Below are positions 32,938 through 46,400 of a stretch of 64,000 bases of DNA, one piece after another; positions within the stretch are counted from its first letter, which is position 1; each line of letters starts with the position of its first letter. Origin of the DNA: Thermothelomyces thermophilus ATCC 42464 (Eukaryota; Ascomycota; Sordariomycetes; Sordariales; Chaetomiaceae). Location: the NCBI RefSeq assembly GCF_000226095.1, contig NC_016472.1, forward strand, positions 9,982,001-10,046,000. Direction: 5' to 3'. The notes under the pieces were generated by a model. That model did no database searches. It saw nothing but the letters and a program-made list of their open reading frames with translations, and was not told the DNA's origin. Position numbers and translations under genes: made by a program.

Positions 32938-35900
32938 CTAGGCTTTGCCGCCGGCCTGATTTCCTCCGTTACCGCTAGCCGGGCTTCCAGGGTGGTAGCC
33001 AACCGCTAGCTGGACGGGCTGCGGCGTCGGCCTCTCGTCGCCCAAAACGAACCTGATTAATTTGCCACCTTGGTCATCGTCGCGAACATCGAAGCTGCCG
33101 CCACCATTGACCTCGTTGCCTTCGGTCTCGCAAATGTCGAGCAATTCCTTCTCGTCAATAGCATACCCGTGGGTGAACAACTCAACCTGCGCCTTGATCT
33201 TCTCTAGTGGGATGAAGGCGTCTTTCGGTTCGGAGTGGCCCTCAGTGCTCCCGCTCTCGGCGTTTGCAAGCTCCTCGCAGGCACGGCGGAGCATCTTCCG
33301 CACGGCTACCGACCTCGGCTCGATAGGCCGGTCGACGACGCCCTGTCCTCCAAAAGTTGCTGCTGAGGGCATTGGGTGGCCCCAGGGCATGCTCATCGGG
33401 CCATGGACGCTCAGCGGATTAGGGCCGAATCCGGGAGGCGGCGGCGGGCCAAAGGGGTTGGGAGGTACCGGACCAGGAGGCCCCCATGGGTTATGCGAAA
33501 ACATGGGATCCATCCCGAAAGGAGCGATTGGAAACCCTGGCGCTGGGCGGGGCGCCGGCGCTGAGCCACCCCGGGAGAGACGTCCGGGGAAGTCCTGAGG
33601 GCCATCATCCAGGTCGTCTAGAAGGGCACGGCTTCCTAAATGCGCCTCTGGTTCTGGCTTTGATAGTCCAGCCGAAGGTGACCCGCTTGAAGGTCTTTGA
33701 CTTTGCACCACACTGGCTGGCCTCCCTATTGGGGTAGGTCGGCTGATGGGCTGTGATGCGCTGGCATCAAAGCTCCCTGAACCATGGCGTGAATGAGGGG
33801 ACGGGCTATCCTTTGGCAGGCCGGGAGCCATTACTTGGGCCATGCTCGGCACTGGAGAGTCCATTGGGCCGTGGAAACCTGGAGGAGGGGGCAAGGGAAA
33901 CCCTCGGTTTCCGCCCGGCCCGCCGAGTCCAGGTGGCATGGGCATCATCCCCGGCGCCGGTCTGAACCCAGGCATTGGAGGAAACAAGGGATCGCGATGG
34001 ATGGGGCTAGCGAACCCAGGAGGAGCCTGAGGCAAGCCTGGCGGATAAGACATTGCAGCACCCATGGGAGGGACGCCGAAAGGGCCGTGCTGAGGAGGCG
34101 GTAGCTTTGCGGGGAAGCTCATCGGAGACGCAGAGTGCGATGGCGGCTGAACGCTGTTTTGCGAACAAGTTCCTGGGGCTCCAGACTTGCTTGGAGGCGC
34201 TATCGGCCCGGGGCTCGCTTGTACTGGCGTGACCGGGTGAGGGGATGGGTTCTGGCTGGCCATAGACCCCGAATTTGAGGCAGTTCCTGATGAAGCCGGA
34301 GGGGCACCTTGTTGAGATGTCTGACGTGCACGCATGGGCGTTGGGGCTTTTGGAAGTGCGGGTGTGGCTACCGGGACTTGCGGCGAAGCGTAAGCTGCTG
34401 GCTGCTGCGGGAGCACCGGCACCGCGGCTGCAGGGGCTGCGGGAGGTTGTTGGGCGGCGGACCGCTTTGGAAAGGTGGCAGGGACTGGAACGGCGGCCGC
34501 GGGGACTGCGGGCTTTTGCGCCGTCTTCTCATCCTTTTTCCGCTTTTCTTTGGTATCCTTCCCCTCCTTGGCCTCCTTGACCTCCTTGGCCTCCTTGGCC
34601 TCCTTAGCTTCCATAGCTTCCTTGGCCTCCTTTTCCCGTCGCTCACGCTCCTGCCGTTCTTTCCTCTCACGTTCTTTCCGCTCCTTTTGCTCGCGGGCTT
34701 CTTTCTCTTTCAGGCGCGCCTCCTCGCGAGCTTTCTTTTCCCGTTCCTTGGCCTCACGAGCCTTGCGCTCGTTTTCTTCTCGCTCGTGTATTTTGCGTAG
34801 GCGCTCCGCTTCCTTTCGCTGGCGCTCCTCCTCCTCTGCCTTCCTCTGAGCCTCCTTCTTCTTCCGCTTTTCTTCGGCTTTGGCTCGTTGTTCCTCGGCT
34901 TTGCGGGCCTCCTCGGCTCGGCGTGCTGCTTCTTCGGCAGCTCTTTCAGCTTCTTTACGAGCACGTTCTTCGGCCTGGGCCTCTCTCTTCCTGGCTGCCC
35001 TGTCTTTTCGTTTTTGCGCCTCCTTAGCCTTCTTCGCCTTTCGCTGCGCATCCTGTTGATTTTCCGCCTCGATCTCCTCTAGTAGCTTCGCCTGACGTTC
35101 TTTGGCAACCTTTTCCCGGTAGGCTGTCAGAACCCTTTGTTCGAACATCCTAGCGGCGAAGATTTGGAACATCCGCCTGCCTTCCTCCATGCGCTGCTCC
35201 TCTGTCATAGTGTCCTGTTGTGATGTATATTAGCAATCTATATCTTCCAAGCGAGAAAATGACGGCGCATTAAGAATGTACCTCTTCATCTTGACTGTCG
35301 TATTCTTCCTCATCATCCTCTTCATATTCTTCCTCTTCATCCTCAAATTCCTCCTCATCAGGTGGGGGCGGGTGACCGTGCCCATAGCGGTCGCCATTTG
35401 CATGGTCGTATCCCCGTTCGAACTGCCCCCTTGCATCCTCTTCGCGGGCCATGCGGCGCTCCGCGAGCTGCTCCATCATCTCGATGAATTTTTTCCCGTC
35501 ATTCTTGAGCAGGTCGTCGGCCACCGTCAAGATGCCGCCTAGAGAAGATGAGCCATAAGCGTCATTGCCAGTCCCCGAGAAGGGATAATAACTCTGTAGG
35601 AATGATGGAAGAATGGGGAGTCTGTCCCTACCCTGCACAGTCAGGCTATTCCCGAAGTTGAAGAAATCGGCAGCGTAGTCGGATCGGTGCAGTTCTTCAG
35701 AGGGCTCTTGCTCATCTTCGCTGTACATGTCGTCTTCCAGCTCCTCCTCGCTGTAGACTCCCTCTCCTTCCTCCCCTTCGCCATCGTCCTCTGCCTCGGC
35801 TTCCTCCTCCTCTTCATCCCCCGCATCGTCCATGATGCGACCGCGAGACGGTTGGTGATTTGAATATCGCGAGTGGAGACCGCGGGGTCGCATGCCTCCC

Positions 35901-36796
35901 ATCGAGCCAAACGACCTGCGGGGACGCAGCATCGGAGGCCCTTCGCCTTGGTTGGGGTGGTTGGCATACTGCTCCAGCTCTTCATAATAGGCGTCATAAA
36001 GACCCTCCAGTTCCTCCTCGATGGCCGTGCGCTTCCGCCCGCAGACCGTACAGCTGCACGTGTGCTTCTGCTGCTCTTTCATCTTCTTCAAGACGGCGTC
36101 CTTTTCAACCTTGACCAGAGACTTGCGCTCACTTTCACTGAGCCCCAACCAGAACTCCTTGATTCGCTCGCGCTCCTCTTGCGAATTTGTGTTCCATATC
36201 TTTTCCTTCGACATGCTTCGGCGGTCATTTTGCGAGGACGGTTGGGTGTGGTTTTGAGCGTTCTGCCGTTGCCCGTTGTCGTTCGAACCTTCATGGGCCT
36301 GCCCTGTTGCATTCTTCTTCTTTTTCTTTTTGGATTTTTTTGACTTCCCTGAAGCGGGTTTTTGCGCAACTCCGTTCTGGTACGGTGTCTGGTCCTGTGA
36401 ATCATGCTTGGCGCTTGGCTCCTCGTCATCGTCCTCGGGTTCGGCGTCGGCTGATTGCTGATCGTTTGTGCGAGGCGGGCTAGGGAGACCGTTGGTGGCC
36501 GAGTTCTTCTGAGCTTGTTCCGCAGCTGCCTTGGCCGCCGCCTTCGCGCGCCTCTTCTGCTTCTTTCGGTTTACGGGCGGAGCAGGTTCAGTCCCGGCGG
36601 CTGCTTGCGCTGCGGTATTGACAGCGGAAGAGGGCGCGGTGGTCGGGGAGGGTTGGGCGGAAGTGACAGGCGTGTTCATTTTGGGAACTGTGATAAACTT
36701 GGACCCGTCCTTGTTTGTATATTTTGCAGTGCCCTTAGAGGTCGGAGAGAGAGGAACAGTGCTTGATGGCGCCGGTGGGTTTCGGATTCCCTTCAT
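32938..36796 (-). CDS. NST1: Stress response protein Nst1
   Basis: Predicted 1263-residue protein of the Nst1 family, named for its effect on salt tolerance in yeast and thought to act in RNA/stress granule biology. Exons are 35282-36796 and 32938-35214; the intron (67 nt) joins [10 protein letters not shown] to [19 protein letters not shown], both family hallmarks. Order along the chain: N-terminal [18 protein letters not shown]; Lys-rich patch [16 protein letters not shown]; helical [20 protein letters not shown]; a Cys pair [12 protein letters not shown]; long acidic tracts; [19 protein letters not shown]; about 200 residues of Lys/Glu/Arg/Ala coiled coil; a Pro/Gly-rich region; and a conserved C-terminal domain near [20 protein letters not shown]. 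The large low-complexity content is normal for the family. Confidence 0.92.
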
Positions 36797-39595
36797 CTTC
36801 GTTTGTAGACAGCGACGACGACTCGGTAGAGAGGGATGATGAGCGCATGAAGCAGGACCGCAGAGAGGTGCAGCAGCTCAGGAAGCCGAGAAAAAACTAA
36901 AAAATTGTAAGTCGGGTGTCGCAGGAAGGTCGCCAGGCAATGTGGAACGTTTCGGGCTCAACGACTTCAGTGCGGGGGAGAGAAAACGGAAGGACGGAAC
37001 TGGGGGATATCAGACTCGCGGATGTCGGATGGGATGCCAGGTTCGAGTAGGAAATGGAAAATAGGATCGCAAGACTAGGAAGCAGGGCGGATTGGTAACG
37101 GGGGTGGGGGACATTGTTGGGTGAACCAAGGGCAGGTCGACGCCCAGGCAGGAAGGCGGGAAGGCAGGGCTGGCGGGTTGCGGGCTAATCGGCAGAGGGG
37201 TCGAGCGGACTCACAAAAGATGCTGGGCCGAGGACGTCGAAATGGGGCACGAGGAAGGTCCGTCTGTCGAAGGGCCGGCACTTCACTGCAGAGAGACCGG
37301 GCTTGCTGCGCAGAATACACGACGCGGGCCGGAAATCTCTGGCGGGCTTCGGAGCTTCGTCGACCTGTTCTGCTCCAACCTGGTGCGCTGCTGTTGGATT
37401 TGTGGTTCCTGCTCGGCACTCTGCAGCGGTTCGCTCCCCATCTTTGAGCGCCTATTGGCTAGCTGCCACACGTGATTCTTCCAGCCTCGCGCCTGCCAGC
37501 AGCCAGGGCGAAATCTCACTGAGAGCGTAACCTGTAATTCTCGAGTGCCTGAATTTGATTACTAGCATTGTATGTACATATGTACATACATACCAGTTTT
37601 ACATAGTTACCAGGACAGCCTCAGCCTTGCCTCAAATTTCCAGGATTCGGCGGACTCTCTGACAGCTCTACTGTCGACAGAAGGAACAAATGTGCAAGCG
37701 CAGCTTATGTACGTGAAAAATCCTAGTGCGTATGTTAGAGACTAAGGAAGTCAATTTCAAGAATGAATACCCGAAGGTCCTGGTGTACGGAGTTCTCTAA
37801 CCTGGCCACAATCTTCACTGCCGAACTATTCATGCCTTATCTGGCCTAAGAGTACCCTCATACCAAAAGGCTGTTTGACAAACAGTTCGCTGTTGTTCTT
37901 ATAAGTCGACTGGTCCGAGGTACGATAAGTACCTTAACATAGAGGGCGAAGTGAAGTAGATTTGGCTTTATTGGAAGAGTGAATACTAAACGGTCTCGAA
38001 ATTTAGGAACAACCCATTGGAACTCTATCTGTCCTTGAGAATCAATGTTGGTGCTATTCCTCCTCCTGTCTGTACGGTCTTTAACCCGCATCGACTACTC
38101 CACGGTGGCTGAACCATCCATTAGGTACCTGAATCGGCCTACGCTCTAAAGACTTTTTTTTCTCTTTTCTTTTCTTTTCTCTCCATCTTTCCTTATTTCT
38201 TGATCTCTTTCCTTATTCCTTGATTGACTCTTGGGAGGGAAGAAAAAGGGGGGGGGGGGGGTTGAGCCTCTCAACTGAGCACACGGACCGAGGAACGATC
38301 CTCCTGTCTCCGGGCGCCTGAGCACATCCATTCTGGCATTTTCAGCTATTGTTAGCCAATGCACCAAGCGCCTGAACTATGTCCTCCTTGACAAGATGCG
38401 CCAGTGCTTATTCGTACTCTTGCTACCCAGTATTGCCAGAAACAGTGATTAGCAAAGTTTCAACTGAGGCCGATTGCCGCACTCGTCTTCGGGCCTGTAG
38501 AATGTTTAGGGACTCGCTCGCGGCGGCGCTCAATTCGGATCACACAGCACAGCCTCACCCCGCCCCAGTCTTCAACACCCCCCACAGCCTATCAGACCCC
38601 TGATCCTCGATGCTCTGACACTTGAGCACCATCACGGTTCTCGGCCCACCACATCAATAGAACTGGTCGTTTAACCTACTGCGTAACGTGGATTGCAGAG
38701 CGGAGGGATAGGAAGCAGGTTCGGACAAAATGCGGTCGTGAGAAAGCTGTTGTCCAGTCGAGCTTAGAGGACTTTTACAAATGCTGAGAGTATCAGGCAA
38801 TTATTTGTCCAGGAAGACGACGGCCACATCAGGGCCTCCGTGTAAACTGGAGTAACTAACTGCCCAAAGCGTTCTCGCACAGCAGTGACCATCCAATGCC
38901 CAGTGCGGGAAATTAGGGGCTAAAAACCACCTACGCTGTAGTGCAACGAGGAGAGCCCATTTAGCGACCACGTGGCTCACTTACTGTTGAAGTGAATGAA
39001 ATCAAAACAACACTTACTATGTACTGTACACCACTGTGTTGCAATATGCGTTCAGGAGCTACAGGTCATAATGATGTTGCGTAGTGTACCTAACGCGCGA
39101 CTGAAGCATGAGGAAGGAAGATGGATAATATAGGAAGGATGCCGCAGCTGTTGAAGATCAGCAGTCAACTACATGTAGCGGAACGACACGCGATGGACGA
39201 ACCACACTATACTATTCCCGTGCACAGCACGCAGTAGGTCTTACACAGCAAAACGGGCACCCCGTTATTGCGCCAATCGCGTTGGAAAAGGAGCGAATCC
39301 GCAGCAGCGCAGCAGCTCGACGACTGCAGGAACAGGGGCCTTCAGGTAGGAATTATGTAATTGGCTACCGACCCGCTATCAACCCGCTGTTCCCCTCGAA
39401 ATTTCCCTAGGACCCAAGTCCTGGGGCAGGCGCATCCGCAATGTACGGATTACTTACTACTAAACACTGACTTTCACATTTCAACGACCAACATCAGTCC
39501 AGATACTCCGCCAACGATTGCCACCTTTTCTTATCGAGACTGCGCACGACAACAGGACCCGAGCGACTCGACGCTCCCCCGTCCGTTTGCCGGCC
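36797..39595. other. Long divergent spacer, NST1/RHO2
   Basis: 2.8 kb between divergent starts. The first part (36800-37100) is likely NST1 leader. Later parts hold a TACATACATACCAG word (37581-37594), pyrimidine-rich sequence (38150-38230), a 14-G run (38248-38261) and TACGGA words at 37786 and 39443. No gene or mobile element could be supported. Confidence 0.5.
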
Positions 39596-40695
39596 ATGGC
39601 GAATGATGGCAGCTCCCAGAATGTCATCCGCAGGTACGCTTCCCAGCTCGCCGAGCGTGGCACTGCGGTGCCTGACCGTAGATGTCTCCTGAAAGCCCCC
39701 TCGTCCGACCGATTTTTTCTGACGTTGCCGACCGCCCAGGAAACTCGTCATCATTGGTGACGGTGCTTGCGGCAAAACAAGCCTGCTGAGTGTCTTCACA
39801 CTTGGTTTCTTTCCCGCGGTGAGTACCATGTTGTGATCGGAAGAAGGCTCCCTGCTGCACCTGAGCTAACATGGGAAGATATAGCATTACGTGAGTAGCC
39901 CATCGACGCCACAAACCGAGGGAGCATTCGCTTTCAAACCCGACAGCTCCCCCGACTTTATCTGACCTCCGCGAATCTGCACCTCCATGCCGATCCTCCA
40001 ATCCTAACCATCCCGTCTTCCACAGATACCAACTGTTTTCGAAAACTACGTAACAGATTGCCGAGTGGACGGAAAATCGGTCCAGCTTGCGCTATGGGAC
40101 ACGGCCGGACAGGAGGATTACGAACGGTTACGGCCGCTGGCCTACGCAAAAGCACACGTCATCCTGATAGGCTTTTCGGTCGACACGCCAGATTCCCTAG
40201 ATAATGTCAAACACAAGGTGGGCACACAACCACATATTGCGGTTCCCTTGCCCCTCGTGGCCCGTCCAAGCAGCGTACTGTCGAGCCGGCTCTGCGGTTG
40301 GACGTCACTGCCTTGTGTAACAGCCGTGCACGCACGAGAAACCTCTTTGCTCGTTGAGCAGCGAGGTCGACTGGAAGGTGATATGCTAACCAGAACGGCC
40401 ATAGTGGGTTGTGGAGGCACAAGAACGTTGCCCCGGTGTTCCCATTATCCTTGTCGGCCTCAAAAAGGATCTACGCGACGATCCGGTGGCGATTGAAGAG
40501 ATGCGAAAACGATCCCAACGCTTCGTTTCTCCGGCAGATGGCGAACACGCGGCCAAGGAGATCGGCGCCCGCAAGTATCTCGAGTGCTCCAGCCTCAGTG
40601 GCGAAGGTGTCGACGACGTCTTTGAAGCGGCGACAAGAGCATCACTGCTCATGTTCGAGAAGAGTGAAGGAAGTGGCTGCTGCGTCATACTATAA
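39596..40695 (+). CDS. RHO2: Rho-family GTPase, Rho2 type, with 6-nt microexon
   Basis: Predicted 201-residue small GTPase of the Rho2 subgroup (S. pombe Rho2, Neurospora RHO-2), which controls polarity and cell-wall synthesis. Five exons: 39596-39633, 39740-39818, 39885-39890, 40026-40217 and 40405-40695. The third is only CATTAC (His-Tyr), between a TAG acceptor preceded by a CTAAC branch point and a GTGAGT donor. It is needed for the conserved run FFPAHY followed by [11 protein letters not shown]. Motifs: P-loop GDGACGKTS, switch I PTVFENYV, switch [21 protein letters not shown] for guanine binding, and CaaX box CVIL, whose final Leu predicts geranylgeranylation. ATG context is GGCCATGG. 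Confidence 0.93.
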
Positions 40696-41536
40696 GGAGC
40701 CAAATAGGCGAGGGAGGTGCTGAATGACAGGAGCCTGCGGTTCGTCTCGCACCCTAAACGACTCTAACGGTCGAGAATGACGAGAGCTCTTGCAGCTCGT
40801 AATCACGCGAGAACGAGCTCCATCATAGCGCCAGGCGAAGATGCCCCTGCGAGCTGTCCCCGAGCATACTTATCCCGAGGTTTAGTCGTACCAACTCGGC
40901 TTCGAGGCCAGGGTGGCCACTCAGTCTTATTTCTTTTGTCGGACGCCCATCTGCATAGCGAGGCTAGCGAGTCATGACCCACGCTGTATTAATATGCGAT
41001 AGACTTTTTCGTTCCCTTTTTTTTTCCTTTTTGGCTGACGGTCTTACGCAGGGCTCGGGTACAGGATGGATAATTACAGCAAGGGTTGGGCGGTAGCGCT
41101 GACAATGGGAAGGATGATTCAGGAGGTCAGACTGTCAATCCCAGACATAATCATTCAAGAGTCTCAGGTTGTCAACTAGCTACGATAGGGCACCGAAGGG
41201 GATCATGGTCGACAAAATAACCCTTTATGGCTTGACGGACAGTTGCCCTTCTTACGGGGGCTAAGAAGGAAGGTTTGACTGGATAACGTGTTTTGATTGG
41301 GTCTCGATACGGAAGACAAAAGCTCGACTTTCTTGTATCAAGGCTTCGCTCGCCTCGCTGTCATTGATATGGTACAAGATATTCTACATCGACCAACGCT
41401 TTCAAATGCCAGACGCCAATGTTTAACAGCTCATGGCATCCCGGCCGCCCGGCTGCTGCTAACCATCGATGCATCCTACAAACCCCTTCCCATTGACACC
41501 GCAAACAAACGGCCTTCGTCCCGACCCGTCCACCAC
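40696..41536. other. Convergent 3' spacer
   Basis: 3' flanks of RHO2 and the mL40 gene; one T9 run near 41018. No gene seen. Confidence 0.55.
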
Positions 41537-42166
41537 TCACCGCTTCCAATCGTGGTTCCACGCCACCCTGGCTGGCGTCTCGGTCTGCGCCCGTGCGTAC
41601 TCAATCGGTATTCCGTTAAGGCCGTAAACACCTTTCTTCTCCATGGCCACGCGGTACAAGTAGCCCTGGTCGCGCGTGCCCGGGCCTGACGTAAGCCGCA
41701 GCTCCTCACAAGCGCGACTCATGCTCTGGTACTGCCGCATCAGATTCCGCTCGCGCGCCTCGCGCTCCCGCCGCTGGAAGAGCATCCACGCCCGATGGAT
41801 CGTCCAGTGCCGCAAGTGCCGGTTGCGGGCCATCCGCAGCGGCGGCGGGATGCGCCTGGGGGAGAGCACTGCGAAGTGTTTAAGCATGTTGATCATGCGC
41901 GGGTCGCGCGGCTCATCGCCGCGTCCGCCTTTGCCTTTCTTCTTAGGCTGTGCCTTGGCCGCTTTGCTGGCATTTTTCTTGGCGTCATTTCCCTTGTTCT
42001 TTGACCCTGGAGGGGCGAGGGCGAATGGAGTGGTGGAGAGGGCGCGGGTTGATGGCGCGATGCATTGTGTCGTCTTGAACGGGGCGGACGGGCTGGGCGC
42101 TAGAGTGTTTGGCCGGGAGAGCAGTCGGGAGGCAAGGCCTCGAAACGAGAGGAGGGATAACGACAT
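41537..42166 (-). CDS. Mitochondrial large-subunit ribosomal protein mL40 (MRPL28-like)
   Basis: Predicted 209-residue intronless protein. The first about 45 residues (MSLSLLSFRGLASRLLSRPN...) are rich in Arg, Leu and Ser without acids, a typical mitochondrial presequence, followed by a Lys-rich linker (KAAKAQPKKKGKGGRG). The body has the features of fungal mL40/Mrpl28: DPRMINMLKHFAVLSPRRIP, MARNRHLRHWTIHRAWML, RQYQSMSRACEELR, YLYRVAMEKKGVYG and a C-terminus with GIPIEYARAQTETPARVAWN. The length fits. It would act in the matrix as part of the 54S subunit. Confidence 0.82.
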   Translation of the reverse strand: MSLSLLSFRGLASRLLSRPNTLAPSPSAPFKTTQCIAPSTRALSTTPFALAPPGSKNKGNDAKKNASKAAKAQPKKKGKGGRGDEPRDPRMINMLKHFAVLSPRRIPPPLRMARNRHLRHWTIHRAWMLFQRREREARERNLMRQYQSMSRACEELRLTSGPGTRDQGYLYRVAMEKKGVYGLNGIPIEYARAQTETPARVAWNHDWKR

Positions 42167-43426
42167 TTCCGCAACTATGACTGATGCCGCCGCTGGTGTC
42201 CGTCTCGGCTTGATCCAACGACCTCGAGGGGGCGAACTCGGGAGTTGAAGCTTAGGGATCCGTGCTTCGTAGGTTGCGGCAGCTCGTCGTCACAATGGGG
42301 GCTAGAAGCCAAAAGCTTCACTCCCGTTTCCTAACAGGCTTGTTCGCTGACGATGCGATCGGTACGGGGTTCTATTTAAGTTGGTGCGGTGCCGCCGTGC
42401 TCGCCGCCGGGACTCGAGGCGCGGTCAACGCTTCACGGGAAAATTGAAAAAGTGAGCCAATCGCTGGTCCGTGCCGATGAGCATCGCCTGTATGCACATA
42501 CCATGTGGGCTACAGGGGTCTGTTACCTGGAAGCTCACTGACCCACGTCCACCGTAACGTACTACGTGCATTACGGTCGTTGAACGAGCGTTTGGCAAGT
42601 AATGACGTATTATATGCAATATTTACTCTGGGGCAGTAAGTCGCTCCAGCTCGGTGTCTGCTATGGATTGACAAAGCTCGTGGTTAATTAAATCATTGTA
42701 GTTTATAGTGACACCTCATTTGAATGAAATTACATATATACCACTAGTCTCCTTTCTTTCGTCTCTCTTGTTCTTCTGGTTGGGAACGGCGTCGTCTTAT
42801 AACTATACGCTGGCCGTAACAGTACAGATTTCACGGAGTTGATACGTGCATGCAGCGTAGACTAGTAACTAATTTTCATTTTTATCACTGTATTGTATGT
42901 ACCGAATGTAATCGCTGCCCTCTTCTTCGTTCAAACCAGCGTATGCAGTGATAGGATATGTTAAGCAAAGCAACGAGCACGCTAAGCTTAGACGCCTAAG
43001 GCGTAACGGCAAAGTAGAGGACTTTCAGTACTTAGACAAACAAAATTAGTATGGTAGAGCCAAAGAGGGTTTCGTCTGTCCTCCTGCCGAGTATCGCTAA
43101 TGTTCTTCTATCTATGCACATTGCATGTAATCAGGACTCCTTAGCTGTGTATGTATAAGAGCGGCAAACGGAAGGGTACTTCGTGGTAACAATATATGAA
43201 CGGTACGCTGTATTTACCCGAGATACATACGTTACGTCAATAGCGGGGCTCGCAGCTTGTCAAAGGGCGCGTCCCCCGCTGTAAAATTTCAAAAAGTTGA
43301 GAACCCCGCCCTCCGGTCGTCGCTCTCGATGACTCGCAAAGACCGAGCCCAGTGAGCTTTGGCTCTCTGTTAGTTCATCCATCACAAACCCCTCGTCCGC
43401 CTTTGGTGTCGTCGCACGTCGTCGCC
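42167..43426. other. Divergent promoter region mL40/ADE6
   Basis: No gene supported. AT-rich in the middle (42620-43200). The last 200 bases form the likely ADE6 leader; an in-frame ATG at 43352 would extend the ADE6 product by 25 residues but lies in poor context. Confidence 0.55.
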
Positions 43427-46400
43427 ATGGCGCATCTTACTCTCGCAGGCGGTTCTTGCTTCACGGCCGCTGAGGCCCAGAAGATCAAGGACCAGATCAA
43501 CAAGGTCGCGCCCATCAAGGCTTCGAGCGTGCGAGGGTCCTGGGTCTACTATGCCCACGTCGAGGGCGACACTGGCGCCGCCCAGCAAAAACTCGCTCAA
43601 TTGCTTCCTCTGCCGACTGAATCCGAGCTGTCTGCCTCTCACCTGACGCACATTGGTTACGGACGGCAGTGGTACGTGACTCCGCGGTATATCTCGCCGT
43701 GGAGCTCCAAGGCCACCAGCATCGCTCAGGTATGCGGTTTCGAGCAGCAAATCCGGCGAATTGAGCGCGGCCGCATCATTGCCATTGAGTTCGAGCAACC
43801 CTACAACGACAAGGTGGTGCCCTTCCGCGATGTCCTGCACGATCGCATGACCGAGACGCTTGCGACCGAAGCTCCCGATCTCGGCGCCATGTTTGCTGAA
43901 AGCCAGCCTGCTCCTCTCGAGGTCGTTGACATCTTTGCCGCCGGTCGCGATCCTGCGCAGGTTTTGAACGAATACAACAAGGCGCGTGGGCTGGCTCTCG
44001 ACGAGTCGGAGGTAGAGTATTTGGTCGAGAAATTTAGACAGTTGGGACGCCCGCCGCACGATATCGAGCTGTTCATGTTCGCCCAAGTCAACTCAGAACA
44101 TTGCCGCCACAAGCAATTCAACGCGAATTGGACCATTGACGGAATGGCCAAGGGAAAGACGCTCTTCGAAATGATTAGGAACACCCACAAGGTGACTCCT
44201 GACTTCACCGTGTCTGCATACAGCGACAATGCGGCAGTTATGGAGGGTGAGCACGCCAATCTCTGGGCTCCTGATTATTCGACCGGTTCTTGGAAGCTTC
44301 ACAAGGAGCCTCTACATGTCCTGGCCAAAGTGGAGACGCACAACCACCCCACTGCCATTGCCCCTTTCCCGGGCGCCGCTACTGGATCTGGTGGTGAGAT
44401 TCGTGATGAAGGAGCCGTTGGAAGGGGTTCGATGCCAAAGGCTGGTCTTTGCGGTTTTTGGGTATCCGACCTGCTAATCCCAGGCCATCGGGCTCCCTGG
44501 GAAATCGATGTGGGCCGACCGGCGCATTTTGCCAGCAGTCTCGACATCATGCTCGAGGCTCCCATCGGAAGCGCCCGTTTTAACAATGAGTTCGGCCGTC
44601 CTTGCCTTACGGGCACCTTCCGCACGCTCCTCACAGCGGACGACACCAACGCGGAAGGCGAGTTCCGCGGCTATCACAAACCGATCATGGTCGCTGGTGG
44701 TGTTGGCATGGTCAGGGAGAAGCATGCGCTTAAACGGCCAGAAGACGTCAAGGAGGGTGCGCATGTCATTGTCCTCGGCGGCCCGGCCATGCTGATCGGT
44801 CTTGGTGGCGGCGCTGCTTCCAGCAACGCCTCGGGAGAGGGCAACGCTGACCTTGACTTTGACAGCGTCCAGCGCGGCAATCCTGAGATGGAGCGCCGCG
44901 CGCAAATGGTCATCAACACTTGCATAGCCCTGGGCGACAACAATCCGATTGCGATGATCCATGATGTTGGCGCCGGCGGTCTCTCCAACGCACTCCCTGA
45001 GCTCGTCAGGGATGCCGGGTTTGGAGGCCGGTTCGAACTTCGTCAGGTCGAGAGCGTAGATAAGGGAATGAGCCCGCTCCAAATCTGGTGCAATGAGGCC
45101 CAGGAGCGTTATGTCATCCTGGTGAACAGCGAGGGCATGGAACGATTCACGAGCATTTGCAGTAAGTTCGCTCCTCTCCCATGCGCTCTCAAAGCTTGAA
45201 CTGACGAGAGTTAAGGACGTGAGCGCTGCGGCTTTTCGGACGTCGGAACCGTGCTGTCCCGCGAAGTCGACGGTGTCTCCAAGTTGATTCTCACCGACAG
45301 AGAATCGAAAGAGTATCCCCGACCCATCGACGTCCCTATGGACGTTCTTTTCCCTAAAGGCCGGAAATTGGAGCGTATCGTCAACTCTAAGAAGCCTGCG
45401 TGGCCCGTTTTCGACCCTGTCGCTAGCCTGAAATCGGCTACCGACAGCTCACTGGCCGATGCAGACCTCTTCAAGCAGGCAGTCCAGCGCGTATTCTGGA
45501 TGCCCTCTGTCGGTTCCAAATCATTCCTGATCACAATTGGCGACCGGACCGTCGGTGGCCTTACAGCTCGGGACCAAATGGTCGGGCCTTGGCAGACACC
45601 GGTTGCCGATGTCGCTGTTACAGCCACGTCTTTTAGCCTCAATGGCGCGAGGACCGGTGAGGCGATGGCCATGGGTGAAAAGCCCACACTTGCCCTCATC
45701 TCTCCTGCCGCTTCCGCCAGGATGGCTGTAGCCGAGAGCCTGCTCAACCTTGGAGCAGCAGACATCAAGGGCGGCCGCTACCGCGGTGACTTGCGGCGCG
45801 TGAAGCTGTCCGCCAACTGGATGGCAGCTGTAAACCATCCGGGAGAGGGTGCTGCACTCTACGAGGCCGTAGAAGCGATCGGCCTGGATCTGTGCCCGAA
45901 GCTGGGCGTCAGTATTCCCGTGGGCAAAGACTCAACATCCATGAAATCGTCATGGAAAGACGGGGAAACTAAGAAGAGTGTGACCGCGCCGGTGTCAGTT
46001 GTCATCTCCGCATTTAGCCTGGTTGAGGATATCCGGCGCACCTGGACGCCCCAGCTTCGCCGAGTCGAGGATGTGGGCGAGACCATCCTGCTATATGTCG
46101 ACCTTGCGCTGGGCCACAAAGCACTCGGCGGCTCCGCTCTCGCTCAGTCGTTGAATGCCATCGGACATGAGGCGCCCGATGTTCGGGATGTGGATCTCCT
46201 TAAAGACTACTTCGATGCGTTGGCCCAACTTCACGAAAGTGGCATCGTGCTCGCCTACCATGACAAGTCTGATGGCGGCCTCATCACCACTATCGCTGAG
46301 ATGATGTTTGCTGGTCGGTGCGGTGTCGACGTCATGATGGATGGCATCGCTGCTTCGGGGAGCCTGAAAGACATGGTCGAAGCTCTATTCAACGAGGAGC

